Assembly (NCBI GenBank): GCA_030040475.1
Contig: JASHTQ010000498.1
Span: 1-12,268, forward strand
DNA length: 12,268 bases
Reading direction: 5' to 3'
DNA from: Streptosporangiaceae bacterium
GTDB lineage: Bacteria; Actinomycetota; Actinomycetes; Streptosporangiales; Streptosporangiaceae
Shown: piece after piece, positions 6,573 to 12,268 of the stretch
How the letters are laid out: each line of letters opens with the position of its first letter
Position numbering within the stretch: position 1 is the stretch's first letter
Made by a program: the position numbers and the translations under genes
The notes under the pieces: generated by a model
Databases searched by the model: none
What the model was told of the DNA's origin: nothing
Seen by the model: only the letters and a program-made list of their open reading frames with translations

Positions 6573-7187
6573 CTAGAGGAGTCCGGCGTTGCGTGCCAGG
6601 TACTCGTCCAGCGCCTCACGCAGCAGGCTGGCCTCGGGCCGGCCGGTCCGGCGGGCCAGCTTGGTCAGGCGGTGCAGCGACGGCCGCGGGTAGTAGCTGC
6701 TCTTGAGGATCATCCGCTCCTCGATGTGGATCGCCACCCGGTTGCCCCCGGCGCGCTTGGCTCTGACCAGGCCGGCGTCGGCCGCCTCGAGCAGCTCCTC
6801 CGCCGTAGTGCCGTGGGCCGGACGCCCGGCGATGCCGACCGAGACGCCGAGGCGCTCGTCGGTGCCGTCGGCGGCGGGGCCGGCGGCGAACTCGGCGCGG
6901 ACCCGCTCCAGGGCGAGCAGCGCCTCCTCGCACGACATGTCGGGCAGGGCGGCGGCGAACTCATCGCCGCGCACGTGCGCGACGAGGGCACGGGAGCCGA
7001 GGCCGGCGATGAGCGCGCGCTCGAACGAACCGAGCACGGCATCTCCGGCCTCGGCGCCATGCGCCTCGTTCAGCTGGCCGAAGCCATCCAGATCGATCAC
7101 GGCCACGGCGACGGGCAGGTCCGGGTCGATGAGGTTGATCTCCGCGGACAGCTGGTTCAGGGACAGGGCTTGGCTGTGGTAACTCAT
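6573..7187 (-). CDS. GGDEF-domain protein fused to a C-terminal ribbon-helix-helix domain
   Basis: The 204-residue product has a GGDEF (diguanylate cyclase) domain at about 25-155 and, at about 158-200, a ribbon-helix-helix (CopG/Arc-like) DNA-binding domain: a short strand ILKSSYYP, helix SLHRLTKLARRTG, turn R-PE, helix ASLLREALDEYLAR. GGDEF landmarks: D32 (metal), F36, N40 and D49 (guanine contacts), SVGIA at 116-120, K144. The signature loop is RGDEF (73-77), with Arg for the first Gly; no RxxD inhibitory site precedes it, and the Arg four residues after K144 is Gly. It may be weakly active or a nucleotide sensor. There is no sensory or membrane domain. ATG 7187 lacks a usual Shine-Dalgarno site but follows a well-placed promoter, suggesting a leaderless message. 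Longer in-frame starts would add a low-complexity basic stretch. Confidence 0.85.
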   Translation of the reverse strand: MSYHSQALSLNQLSAEINLIDPDLPVAVAVIDLDGFGQLNEAHGAEAGDAVLGSFERALIAGLGSRALVAHVRGDEFAAALPDMSCEEALLALERVRAEFAAGPAADGTDERLGVSVGIAGRPAHGTTAEELLEAADAGLVRAKRAGGNRVAIHIEERMILKSSYYPRPSLHRLTKLARRTGRPEASLLREALDEYLARNAGLL

Positions 7188-7231
7188 ACCTGAAGTATGG
7201 CGCTTAAATATATGTATATCAAGTCGCCATA
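7185..7231 (-). promoter_or_regulatory. AT-rich leaderless promoter with nested palindromes upstream of the GGDEF-RHH gene
   Basis: On the minus strand, TTGATA (7222-7217) and CATACT (7199-7194) are 17 bases apart, and CATACT ends six bases before the ATG, so transcription should start at or next to the start codon. CATAC-CTGAA-GTATG (7185-7199) is a perfect 15-bp palindrome covering the -10 box and the start codon. TATGGCG (7196-7202) and CGCCATA (7225-7231) form a wider perfect inverted repeat around an AT-rich core containing ATATATGTATAT. Such palindromes suit ribbon-helix-helix dimers, so autoregulation is plausible. The rightward side, to 7391, holds no convincing gene. Confidence 0.6.
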
Positions 7232-7391
7232 TGAGAGAACAGCCGACGCGGGACGGCCCGGACGGCGGGCGTACGCGTCCGGGGTCCTTGCGGGGGCGGC
7301 CGGGGCGGCGCAGCGGCGCCACCTTGGCAGGCGGGCGCCTGGCGTCGCCCGCCGAGCCCCGACCCGTCGACCCGCCTGGACAGGGACCGAA

Positions 7392-7757
7392 TCAGACCGT
7401 CCAGTCCAGTTGGGTCTCCGGCACGCCCGCCTGCCGCCCGTAGGCCAGCGCGCTGGCCCGGCCCGCCGCGTCGCCGCGCGGATAGCGGAAGACGCGGCCG
7501 GCGAAGACCACGTAGGCCTCGGCGGCCGACTGGAAGTTCGCGTACCAGCCGTGATCGCCGAGCGCGCCGGCCAGTGCGGTTGCGAGCGCCTCGGCGTCGG
7601 GGTCGGCGACCTCGAAGTCGATGGCGGTCCAGATGGCGGGCTGGTCCCGGGTGGCGTCGCCGACGGAATACCGCGCGATCCGGCGCACGGTCAGCGGCAC
7701 GGCGTCGAGTCCCGCGCCGGTTCGCAGGCTTTCCGAGATCAGGGTCCCCTCGAACAT
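7392..7757 (-). CDS. Conserved-looking protein of unknown function
   Basis: The 121-residue product begins MFEGTLISESLR and contains segments such as IDFEVADPDAEALATALAGAL, WYANFQSAAEAYVVFAGRVF and RYPRGDAAGRASALAYG. It has no signal peptide, membrane span or known catalytic motif. I have an impression of similar actinobacterial hypothetical proteins but cannot name a family. Start ATG 7757 is supported by a strong AGGAGG about seven bases upstream; an in-frame upstream start near 7820 has no such site. It is transcribed leftward toward the GGDEF-RHH gene, about 200 bases away, so it is not tightly linked to it. Confidence 0.75.
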   Translation of the reverse strand: MFEGTLISESLRTGAGLDAVPLTVRRIARYSVGDATRDQPAIWTAIDFEVADPDAEALATALAGALGDHGWYANFQSAAEAYVVFAGRVFRYPRGDAAGRASALAYGRQAGVPETQLDWTV

Positions 7758-7870
7758 GACTGTCCTCCTCTGCGCCCCAGCACCACCGTCCAGCGACACC
7801 ATAGGGCCGCCCACCGACATTTCTGAGCACCCGCCGGACCGTAGCCGGCTGACCGAGCCGGAATACCACC

Positions 7871-7911
7871 ATCGTTCGGGATAAATTCTTTTTTCTTTTT
7901 TCCCTAACGAT
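7871..7911. repeat. 11-bp inverted repeat around a T-rich core
   Basis: ATCGTTCGGGA (7871-7881) and TCCCTAACGAT (7901-7911) are complementary at 10 of 11 positions around a 19-base core that is almost all A/T, with a run of six T and, after one C, another of six. It lies in a gene-free gap (7758-7991) upstream of the 7392-7757 gene. In this GC-rich DNA an A-tract like this suggests a regulatory or bent site rather than a terminator, since the T-run lies inside the loop. Confidence 0.5.
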
Positions 7912-7991
7912 CAGTGGTTTATCTGCAGCACCCTGCTTCTCGCGAGGTGTATATGGAAACGGCGGAACCGGGCGGGAAAGCCGTTATCCGG

Positions 7992-8342
7992 CTATTCGGC
8001 GTCGGACGTGCCGCCGAGCCATGCGGCGGGCATTCTGGCCGACGGCATTTCCTGCTGTGCAGGCTGCGGTGCCTGGGTCGTCTGTGTCGCGCCCATCGGG
8101 CCCGGCCTGGCCAGCCGCGAGGTCCAGCGATCCGTGCACGCCCTGGCGTCCCTGCAGTACCAGCGGACGTCGGCGCAGGCCTGGCCGCCGTCGGGCACCA
8201 TCTGGTGGGCGGGGAGCTGGATGCCGCACATGGCGCACGCGACCGTGGGGGCGGGACGGCGACGGTCCTCGCGCGGCACCGGGGCCGGCGCCTGGCCCGA
8301 CGCTTGGGCCGGCGAGTTCCACGGGGCCGGTTCGTGCATCAT
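7992..8342 (-). CDS. Small Cys-rich (putative zinc-ribbon) protein
   Basis: From the ATG at 8342 the product is 116 residues. The N-terminal 30 are Pro/Ala-rich. The core is C36-x2-C39 (CAMCGIQLPAHQM), then C56, then C63-x5-C69 (WYCRDARACTDRW), suggesting a zinc ribbon with C36, C39, C63 and C69 as ligands. The C-terminal third is a disordered Pro/Gln/Ala tail. It looks like a conserved actinobacterial small protein; the family and role are unknown to me. There is a second ATG immediately after the first and no close Shine-Dalgarno site; the frame stays open to a GTG at 8465, so the start is uncertain. A weak six-base-pair hairpin (7958-7985) follows the stop. Confidence 0.62.
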   Translation of the reverse strand: MMHEPAPWNSPAQASGQAPAPVPREDRRRPAPTVACAMCGIQLPAHQMVPDGGQACADVRWYCRDARACTDRWTSRLARPGPMGATQTTQAPQPAQQEMPSARMPAAWLGGTSDAE

Positions 8343-8627
8343 CGGAGCACGACCCGATCTCCTGGCCCTCCGGCCGGCGGCATCGCCGCCGCTGAGCAGG
8401 CATGTGAGGCCACGGTTCCTCCACATGGATCTGATCGCCGAGCCCCGGCGCTGGCGCCAGGGCACGCCAGCTAGCCGGTGAGCGGGCTCGCTACAACCAA
8501 CGTAACCATCCGCACGCGGCTGGCTCGGGCAAACCGCGGAAGTTGTGTTCGTCGCGGCCGAACCGGGTCAGATGCAATCCCACGGCCTGCGGCGACTCTA
8601 AGTATGCACGCAGATACCGCTTACCGG
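8343..8627. other. Region between the Cys-rich gene and csbD; no gene seen
   Basis: About 285 bases. The left part (8343-8465) could be a 5' extension of the Cys-rich gene but lacks homology-like features. The right part (8466-8627) is less GC-rich and contains no tRNA, no ribosome site followed by a convincing frame, and no clear promoter. It probably holds the promoter of the leftward Cys-rich gene. Confidence 0.3.
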
Positions 8628-8666
8628 GACGCGTTCCGCGACATCGTGGGGTCAGTTGAACGCGTC
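8628..8666 (-). terminator. 9-bp perfect hairpin spanning the csbD stop
   Basis: GACGCGTTC (8628-8636) and GAACGCGTC (8658-8666) are perfectly complementary across 21 bases that include the csbD stop codon. A competing eight-base pairing, TCCGCGAC (8635-8642) with GTCGCGGA (8664-8671), uses part of the same arms. There is no U-run, so this is a candidate intrinsic terminator of actinobacterial type or an mRNA 3' stabiliser. Confidence 0.4.
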
Positions 8667-8843
8667 GCGGACGTTCTTGCCCGCGTCCTTGGCCTGCTCG
8701 CCGACCTGGCGGGCCGCGCCGCTTATCCGCTCCCCCGCCCCCTCGGCCTCCAGGTACGGGTCGCCGGTCTCCCGGCCCACCGCCTGCTTGGCCCGGCCCC
8801 GGCCCATCTTGAACCTGTTGCGGAGCTTGTCCATGAAACCCAT
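8652..8843 (-). CDS. CsbD-family stress protein
   Basis: The 63-residue, highly charged product MGFMDKLRNRFKMGRGRAKQ... has the CsbD layout: a K-x3-G-x-AKQAVGxxTGD block near residues 12-33, followed by LEAEGxGERISGAARQVGEQAKD. CsbD proteins are small general-stress proteins (the Bacillus member belongs to the sigma-B regulon) of unknown biochemical role. ATG 8843 is preferred over an in-frame ATG at 8858 because GGAGG lies eight bases before it. That ribosome site is inside a predicted hairpin. otsA ends 72 bases upstream on the same strand, so co-transcription is possible. Confidence 0.85.
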   Translation of the reverse strand: MGFMDKLRNRFKMGRGRAKQAVGRETGDPYLEAEGAGERISGAARQVGEQAKDAGKNVRDAFN

Positions 8844-8878
8844 GTCGTTCGCCTCCATTTTGCGATGAGGGGAACGAC
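8844..8878 (-). promoter_or_regulatory. mRNA hairpin burying the csbD ribosome-binding site
   Basis: On the csbD message, GTCGTTCCCCTC pairs with GAGGCGAACGAC, which abuts the start codon: 11 pairs with a single C-C mismatch and an 11-base loop. Four bases of the GGAGG Shine-Dalgarno are in the stem. The structure should hinder ribosome access unless opened, for example by heat, a protein or translation from upstream. It could also be read at DNA level as a GTCGTTC/GAACGAC operator. Confidence 0.55.
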
Positions 8879-8915
8879 TTCCCGGCTGCCCGCGACTTAA
8901 TCCGCCGCCGCCCGC

Positions 8916-10598
8916 CTACGTCGATCCGGGCGGGGCGGCCGGCCCGGGATCCCGCGGGTCGCCGTCCGGCGCGCCGCCGCCTGGCACGCCGCCGTCTGGC
9001 ACGTCGCGGCCTGGCACGTCGCGGGTCAGCATGTCGAGGAAGCTGGCCGCCCAGTGCGCGACGTCATGGTCGCGGACCCGCCTGCGCATCGCGCGCATCC
9101 GGCGCCTGGCCTCGGCGGGGCCGATCGTGGCGGCGCGCACGATCGCGTCCTTCAGGCCCTCTATGTCGTGCGGGTTGACCAGGAACGCGCCGCCGAGCTC
9201 GTCGGCCGCGCCGGCGAACTCGCTCAGCACCAGCGCGCCGCTTTCGTCGTCGCGGCAGGCGACGTACTCCTTGGCCACCAGGTTCATGCCGTCCCGCAGC
9301 GGGGTGACCAGCATCACGTCGGCGGCGAGGTACAGCGCGGCCATCTCCTCGCGCGGATAGGACTGGTGCAGGTAGTGGACGGGAGGGTAGCCGAGCTCGC
9401 CGTACAGGCCGTTGATCCTGCTGACGGTCAGCTCCACCTCGTCGCGCAGGGCACGATAGGCCTCGACGCGTTCCCTGGTGGGGCTGGCCACCTGGACGAG
9501 GACCACCCGGGACCCGAGGCGGCCCTCGCTGAGCAGCTCGCCGTAGGCGCGCAGGCGATGCAGTATCCCCTTGGTGTAGTCGAGCCGGTCGACGCCGAGC
9601 AGGACCAGGTCGGGCTGGCCGAGGACCTGCCTGATCTCCTTGGCGCGGGCCCTGACCTCGGCGCGCTGCACGATCTCGCCGAGCTCGGCGGAGTCGATCG
9701 AGATCGGGAAGGCCGCCGCGCGGATCTCCCGCATCCCGGCGGGAAGGTGGGCCTGCCCGCCGCGTTCGGCCCCGTTGGACCGCGACGCGGGAACGCGCAG
9801 CCGGTAGCCGCCCTCGCCGGGGCCTGAGGCGAGCACCCGGATGGTCGCTCCCCTGGTGACAAGGCCTGCCGCCCGGCGGCAGGCCCGCAGGAAGTTCGCC
9901 GCGTCGGATCTTCTCTGGAAGCCCAGGAGATCCGCGCCGAGCAGGCCCTCCACGATGCGCCTGCGCCAGGGAAGCTGAGCGAAGATCTCGTAGCCGGGGA
10001 ACGGTATGTGCGTGAAGTAGCCGATGCGGACGTCGCCGCGGCGCTCGCGCAGCAGCTGCGGGACGAGCTGGAGCTGGTAGTCGTGCACCCAGACGGTCGC
10101 GCCGGGCCCGGCCTGCCTGTCGGCCTCCTCGGCGAAGTAGCGGTTCACGGTCACGTAGGCATCCCACCACCGGCGATGAAACCGGGGCGGCGCGATCACG
10201 TCGTGGTAGAGCGGCCACAGCGTCGCGTTGCAGAAGCCCTCGTAGTAGTCCCGGATCTGGTCCCCGGACAGCCCGATGCCGACCAGGTGCAGGCCGCCCG
10301 CCTTGAACGGGCCAGGAGCCGGGCCCGCGTCGCCCGACCAGCCGATCCACACCCCGCCGGAGCTGCGCATGACGGGCTCGAGGGCGGTGACAAGCCCGCC
10401 GGGACTGGGTCGCCAGCTCGCCTCGCCGTCGGAGTTCTCGATCCGGTCGACCGGTAGCCTGCTGGCCACCACCACCAGGCTGTAAGCCTCGTGACCTGCC
10501 TTTTCGTTCTCTGCCCCGGCGTGGTCCCGCGCAGCCTCCCGATCGCCTAGCGGCTGAACTCGCCCATTCTCGGCGTCATCCGATTCACGCCCGGGCAC
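8916..10598 (-). CDS. otsA: Trehalose-6-phosphate synthase (GT20)
   Basis: Transfers glucose from a nucleotide sugar to glucose-6-phosphate, giving trehalose-6-phosphate, the precursor of the osmolyte trehalose; cytoplasmic. From GTG 10598 the product is 560 residues. Landmarks: SRLPVDR at about 46, the GGL loop at 67, WIGWSGD at 84, FCNATLWPLYHD near 122, VWVHDYQLQLVPQLLR at 170 (Gln where HDYH is usual), HIPFPGYEIFAQLPWR at 197, GVDRLDYTKGI at 335, RDGMNLVAKEYVA at 435 and LSEFAGAADEL at 458. The last 35 residues are a Gly/Pro/Asp-rich tail absent from core OtsA. No phosphatase (OtsB) is nearby. A TTG at 10607 is the alternative start. TACAAT at 10612-10607 is a good -10 box and overlaps that TTG, so a leaderless GTG start is more likely. 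Confidence 0.93.
   Translation of the reverse strand: MPGRESDDAENGRVQPLGDREAARDHAGAENEKAGHEAYSLVVVASRLPVDRIENSDGEASWRPSPGGLVTALEPVMRSSGGVWIGWSGDAGPAPGPFKAGGLHLVGIGLSGDQIRDYYEGFCNATLWPLYHDVIAPPRFHRRWWDAYVTVNRYFAEEADRQAGPGATVWVHDYQLQLVPQLLRERRGDVRIGYFTHIPFPGYEIFAQLPWRRRIVEGLLGADLLGFQRRSDAANFLRACRRAAGLVTRGATIRVLASGPGEGGYRLRVPASRSNGAERGGQAHLPAGMREIRAAAFPISIDSAELGEIVQRAEVRARAKEIRQVLGQPDLVLLGVDRLDYTKGILHRLRAYGELLSEGRLGSRVVLVQVASPTRERVEAYRALRDEVELTVSRINGLYGELGYPPVHYLHQSYPREEMAALYLAADVMLVTPLRDGMNLVAKEYVACRDDESGALVLSEFAGAADELGGAFLVNPHDIEGLKDAIVRAATIGPAEARRRMRAMRRRVRDHDVAHWAASFLDMLTRDVPGRDVPDGGVPGGGAPDGDPRDPGPAAPPGST
8965..9039 (-). repeat. 15-bp tandem repeats in the otsA 3' end
   Basis: Five imperfect 15-base units start at 8965, 8980, 8995, 9010 and 9025; units three and four (TCTGGCACGTCGCGG and CCTGGCACGTCGCGG) differ at one base. 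Read on the coding strand they give five-residue steps (DVPGR, DVPDG, GVPGG, GAPDG) in the disordered C-terminal tail of OtsA. Confidence 0.65.
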
Positions 10599-10831
10599 AT
10601 TTGCCAATTGTAACTAGCACATAACTGTTCAGGGTGGCCTGGTCCGCGGGATTCTGGCTCGCGATCCTGACCTGCATCAAGGCCGCGGGACCCATCAGCG
10701 TCTCGGACCTCGCGCGGCCGGCTCGCCCGGACGCCGGTCGCGGACCTGCTGGCCCACACCGGCTGAGTCGGCACCCGCTGACGAGGGGACGCGACGGGTT
10801 ATCTCGCCTCGGTCTGGGCAGTGGCGGGTGC
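10599..10831. other. Divergent promoter region between otsA and the sugar transporter
   Basis: The otsA -10 candidate TACAAT (minus strand, 10612-10607) lies at the left end in a short AT-rich stretch (10601-10630). The rest is GC-rich. The transporter frame is open back to 10625, with a GTG at 10634, but this stretch translates into low-complexity basic sequence and is probably non-coding. No clear rightward promoter was seen. Confidence 0.35.
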
Positions 10832-12268
10832 ATGGCTGAGCCCGCGACCAACGACGGCAACGTCCTTACCACGCTCGACGACCGGGTACCCACGGCCTTC
10901 TACTGGCAGCTCACGCTGCTTGCCACCCTGGGCGGCTTCCTGTTCGGCTACGACACGTCGAACATCGGGTCGGCGCTGAACTTCGTCCCCTATCACCTGC
11001 ACGGGCTGGCGCTGGGGTACCTGGTCTCCGGCGCCTCGCTCGGCGCGGCCGCGGGGGCGCTGCTGGCCGGCCCGGTGTCGGACCACTTCGGGCGCAAGCT
11101 GCTGCTGGTCGTGGACGCGGGCATCTACGCCACCGGCGCGATCTTGTCGGCCATCACGCCGGACGCGCCGGTGCTGCTGATCGCGCGCACGCTGATCGGC
11201 CTGGCCATCGGCGCGGACTCGGCGATCGCGACCGCCTACATCGCCGAGTACGCGCCCAAGGAGCGGCGCGGGTCGCTGGCCATGCTGCAACAGTGGATGA
11301 TCACCGTCGGCATCCTGATCGCCTACATCATCGCGCTGATCATCTTCGCCGTCTGGCCGGCCAGCGCGGCGTCCTCCGGCTGGCGGCTGGTGCTCGGCCT
11401 CGGCGCGGTCCCGGCCCTGATCGGGCTGGCGCTGCGGACCCAGATGCCCGAATCGCCGCGCTGGCTGCTGCGCCACGGCCGCTACGAGGACGTGCAGAAG
11501 GCCATGGCCGCGCTCGGCACGCAGGCCAGCATCGACGACGTCCGCCGGGCCGCCACGGTGATCGAGCGGGTCGAGGGCGAACGGAGCCGGCTGCAGGCCT
11601 GGACCCCCGGCGTGCGCCGGGCGCTGATCGTGGTCTGCGTGTTCTTCGTCTTCCAGCAGATCACCGGGATCAACGTGCCGCTGTACTACGGGCCGCACCT
11701 GCTCGGCCCGATCTTCTCCGGCGCCCACGCCACCCTGGTGCAGACCACCGTCGCCGGGGTCGAGGTCACCGCGATCATGACCTCGGTCAACGTCGCGTCC
11801 ACCTACCTGGGGTTCCGCTGGATCGACAAATTCGGCCGCAAGCCGCTGGCCATCGGCGGCTACACGGGGATGATCGTCTTCGCCCTGGTCGCCGCCCTCG
11901 GCCTGGTGGTGATCCCGGCAGGGAACTGGCGGCTCGTGGTCATCATGATCGGGCTCGATTTCTTCATCGCCTCGTTCGCCATCGGCGTCGGCGGCACCGG
12001 CTGGACGCTGCAGGGCGAGGTGTTCCCCACCGCGGTCCGCGGGCAGGCCGCCGCGTTCGCCGCGATGATCGACTGGCTGGCCAACTTCGCCCTGATCGAG
12101 GTGTTCCCCGTCTGGCAGAACGCCATCAGCCTGGCCGGCGTGCTGGTCTGCTTCGGCGGCCTTTGCGCGCTGGCCATCGTGTTCGTCTGGAAGTTCCTGC
12201 CGGAGACCAAGGGCCTGCCGGTCGAGGAAATCGTGCGGATATTCGAGCAGCCGGTGACGCACGGCGGA
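10832..12268 (+). CDS. Sugar-porter family MFS transporter, 3' end just outside the window
   Basis: An integral membrane protein with about 12 predicted spans that probably imports a sugar or polyol with protons. The 479 visible residues show the family signatures in order: GGFLFGYDTSNIG at about 28-40, DHFGRK at about 84, RTLIGLAIGADSAIATAYIAEYAPKERRG at about 121-149, PESPRW near 206, FQQITGIN near 274, the second-half counterpart DKFGRKPL near 332 and PETKGLPVEE near 457. The last is usually close to the C-terminus, so only a few residues are missing. ATG 10832 has a weak GCGGGTG upstream and places the first membrane span normally. It is divergent from otsA; a link with trehalose or glucose metabolism is possible but not shown. 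Confidence 0.92.
   Translation, partial: MAEPATNDGNVLTTLDDRVPTAFYWQLTLLATLGGFLFGYDTSNIGSALNFVPYHLHGLALGYLVSGASLGAAAGALLAGPVSDHFGRKLLLVVDAGIYATGAILSAITPDAPVLLIARTLIGLAIGADSAIATAYIAEYAPKERRGSLAMLQQWMITVGILIAYIIALIIFAVWPASAASSGWRLVLGLGAVPALIGLALRTQMPESPRWLLRHGRYEDVQKAMAALGTQASIDDVRRAATVIERVEGERSRLQAWTPGVRRALIVVCVFFVFQQITGINVPLYYGPHLLGPIFSGAHATLVQTTVAGVEVTAIMTSVNVASTYLGFRWIDKFGRKPLAIGGYTGMIVFALVAALGLVVIPAGNWRLVVIMIGLDFFIASFAIGVGGTGWTLQGEVFPTAVRGQAAAFAAMIDWLANFALIEVFPVWQNAISLAGVLVCFGGLCALAIVFVWKFLPETKGLPVEEIVRIFEQPVTHGG

Noticed and set aside
7231..7443. Small rightward gene starting at the palindromic promoter
   Set aside because: The product is Gly/Arg/Pro-rich low complexity, lacks a ribosome site and overlaps the 3' end of the 7392-7757 gene antisense.
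9054..9827. Rightward frame opposite otsA
   Set aside because: It is antisense to conserved OtsA motifs and its composition is that of a shadow frame.
10634..10831. 66-codon N-terminal extension of the sugar transporter from a GTG
   Set aside because: The extension is basic and low-complexity, whereas the family's N-terminus and first membrane span fit ATG 10832.
10799..12262. Leftward frame of nearly 490 codons opposite the transporter
   Set aside because: The His/Asp/Gly/Gln-rich product is the complement of a membrane protein's codons; the rightward frame shows all sugar-porter motifs.
1..12268. CRISPR array, insertion sequence or full rRNA/tRNA gene
   Set aside because: No regularly spaced repeats, transposase motifs or terminal inverted repeats with a transposase, and no complete RNA gene were found by reading both strands.

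Overview
The window is very GC-rich and its real genes have G or C at most third codon positions, which points to a high-GC actinobacterium. A MobF relaxase of actinobacterial type, a ClpC N-domain protein and frequent weak or absent Shine-Dalgarno sites fit. I cannot place it below that level from sequence alone.

Left part (1-2838): the right end of an integrated conjugative or mobilizable element. One long leftward gene encodes a MobF/TrwC relaxase fused to a superfamily-1 helicase; it runs off the left edge. To its right lies the 3' half of a tRNA gene (2839-2881, probably tRNA-Arg with anticodon CCG) with no 5' half. This is the usual scar of integration into a tRNA 3' end. I take the element to lie to the left and resident chromosome to the right, followed by a likely terminator (2965-2987).

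Middle part (3055-7757): a bifunctional-nuclease-like (DUF151) gene, a secreted lipoprotein with a propeller-like sequence, and a stand-alone ClpC N-terminal-domain/UVR protein, all rightward. Then, leftward, come a VOC-fold protein, a 3'-truncated and frameshifted remnant of an MpaB-type oxygenase gene, and a small GGDEF protein ending in a ribbon-helix-helix domain. The last sits behind an AT-rich palindromic promoter that looks leaderless. A conserved-looking unknown gene (7392-7757) follows. A near-perfect 19-bp direct repeat brackets the tRNA scar and the DUF151 gene.

Right part (7992-12268): a small Cys-rich protein, a CsbD-family stress protein whose ribosome-binding site is buried in a predicted RNA hairpin, trehalose-6-phosphate synthase (otsA), and, divergently, a sugar-porter MFS transporter open at the right edge. 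CsbD, OtsA and the Clp N-domain protein suggest a general and osmotic stress theme.

The strongest candidates for something little described are the GGDEF-RHH fusion with its palindromic leaderless promoter, and the csbD hairpin. The tRNA scar is the clearest structural landmark.
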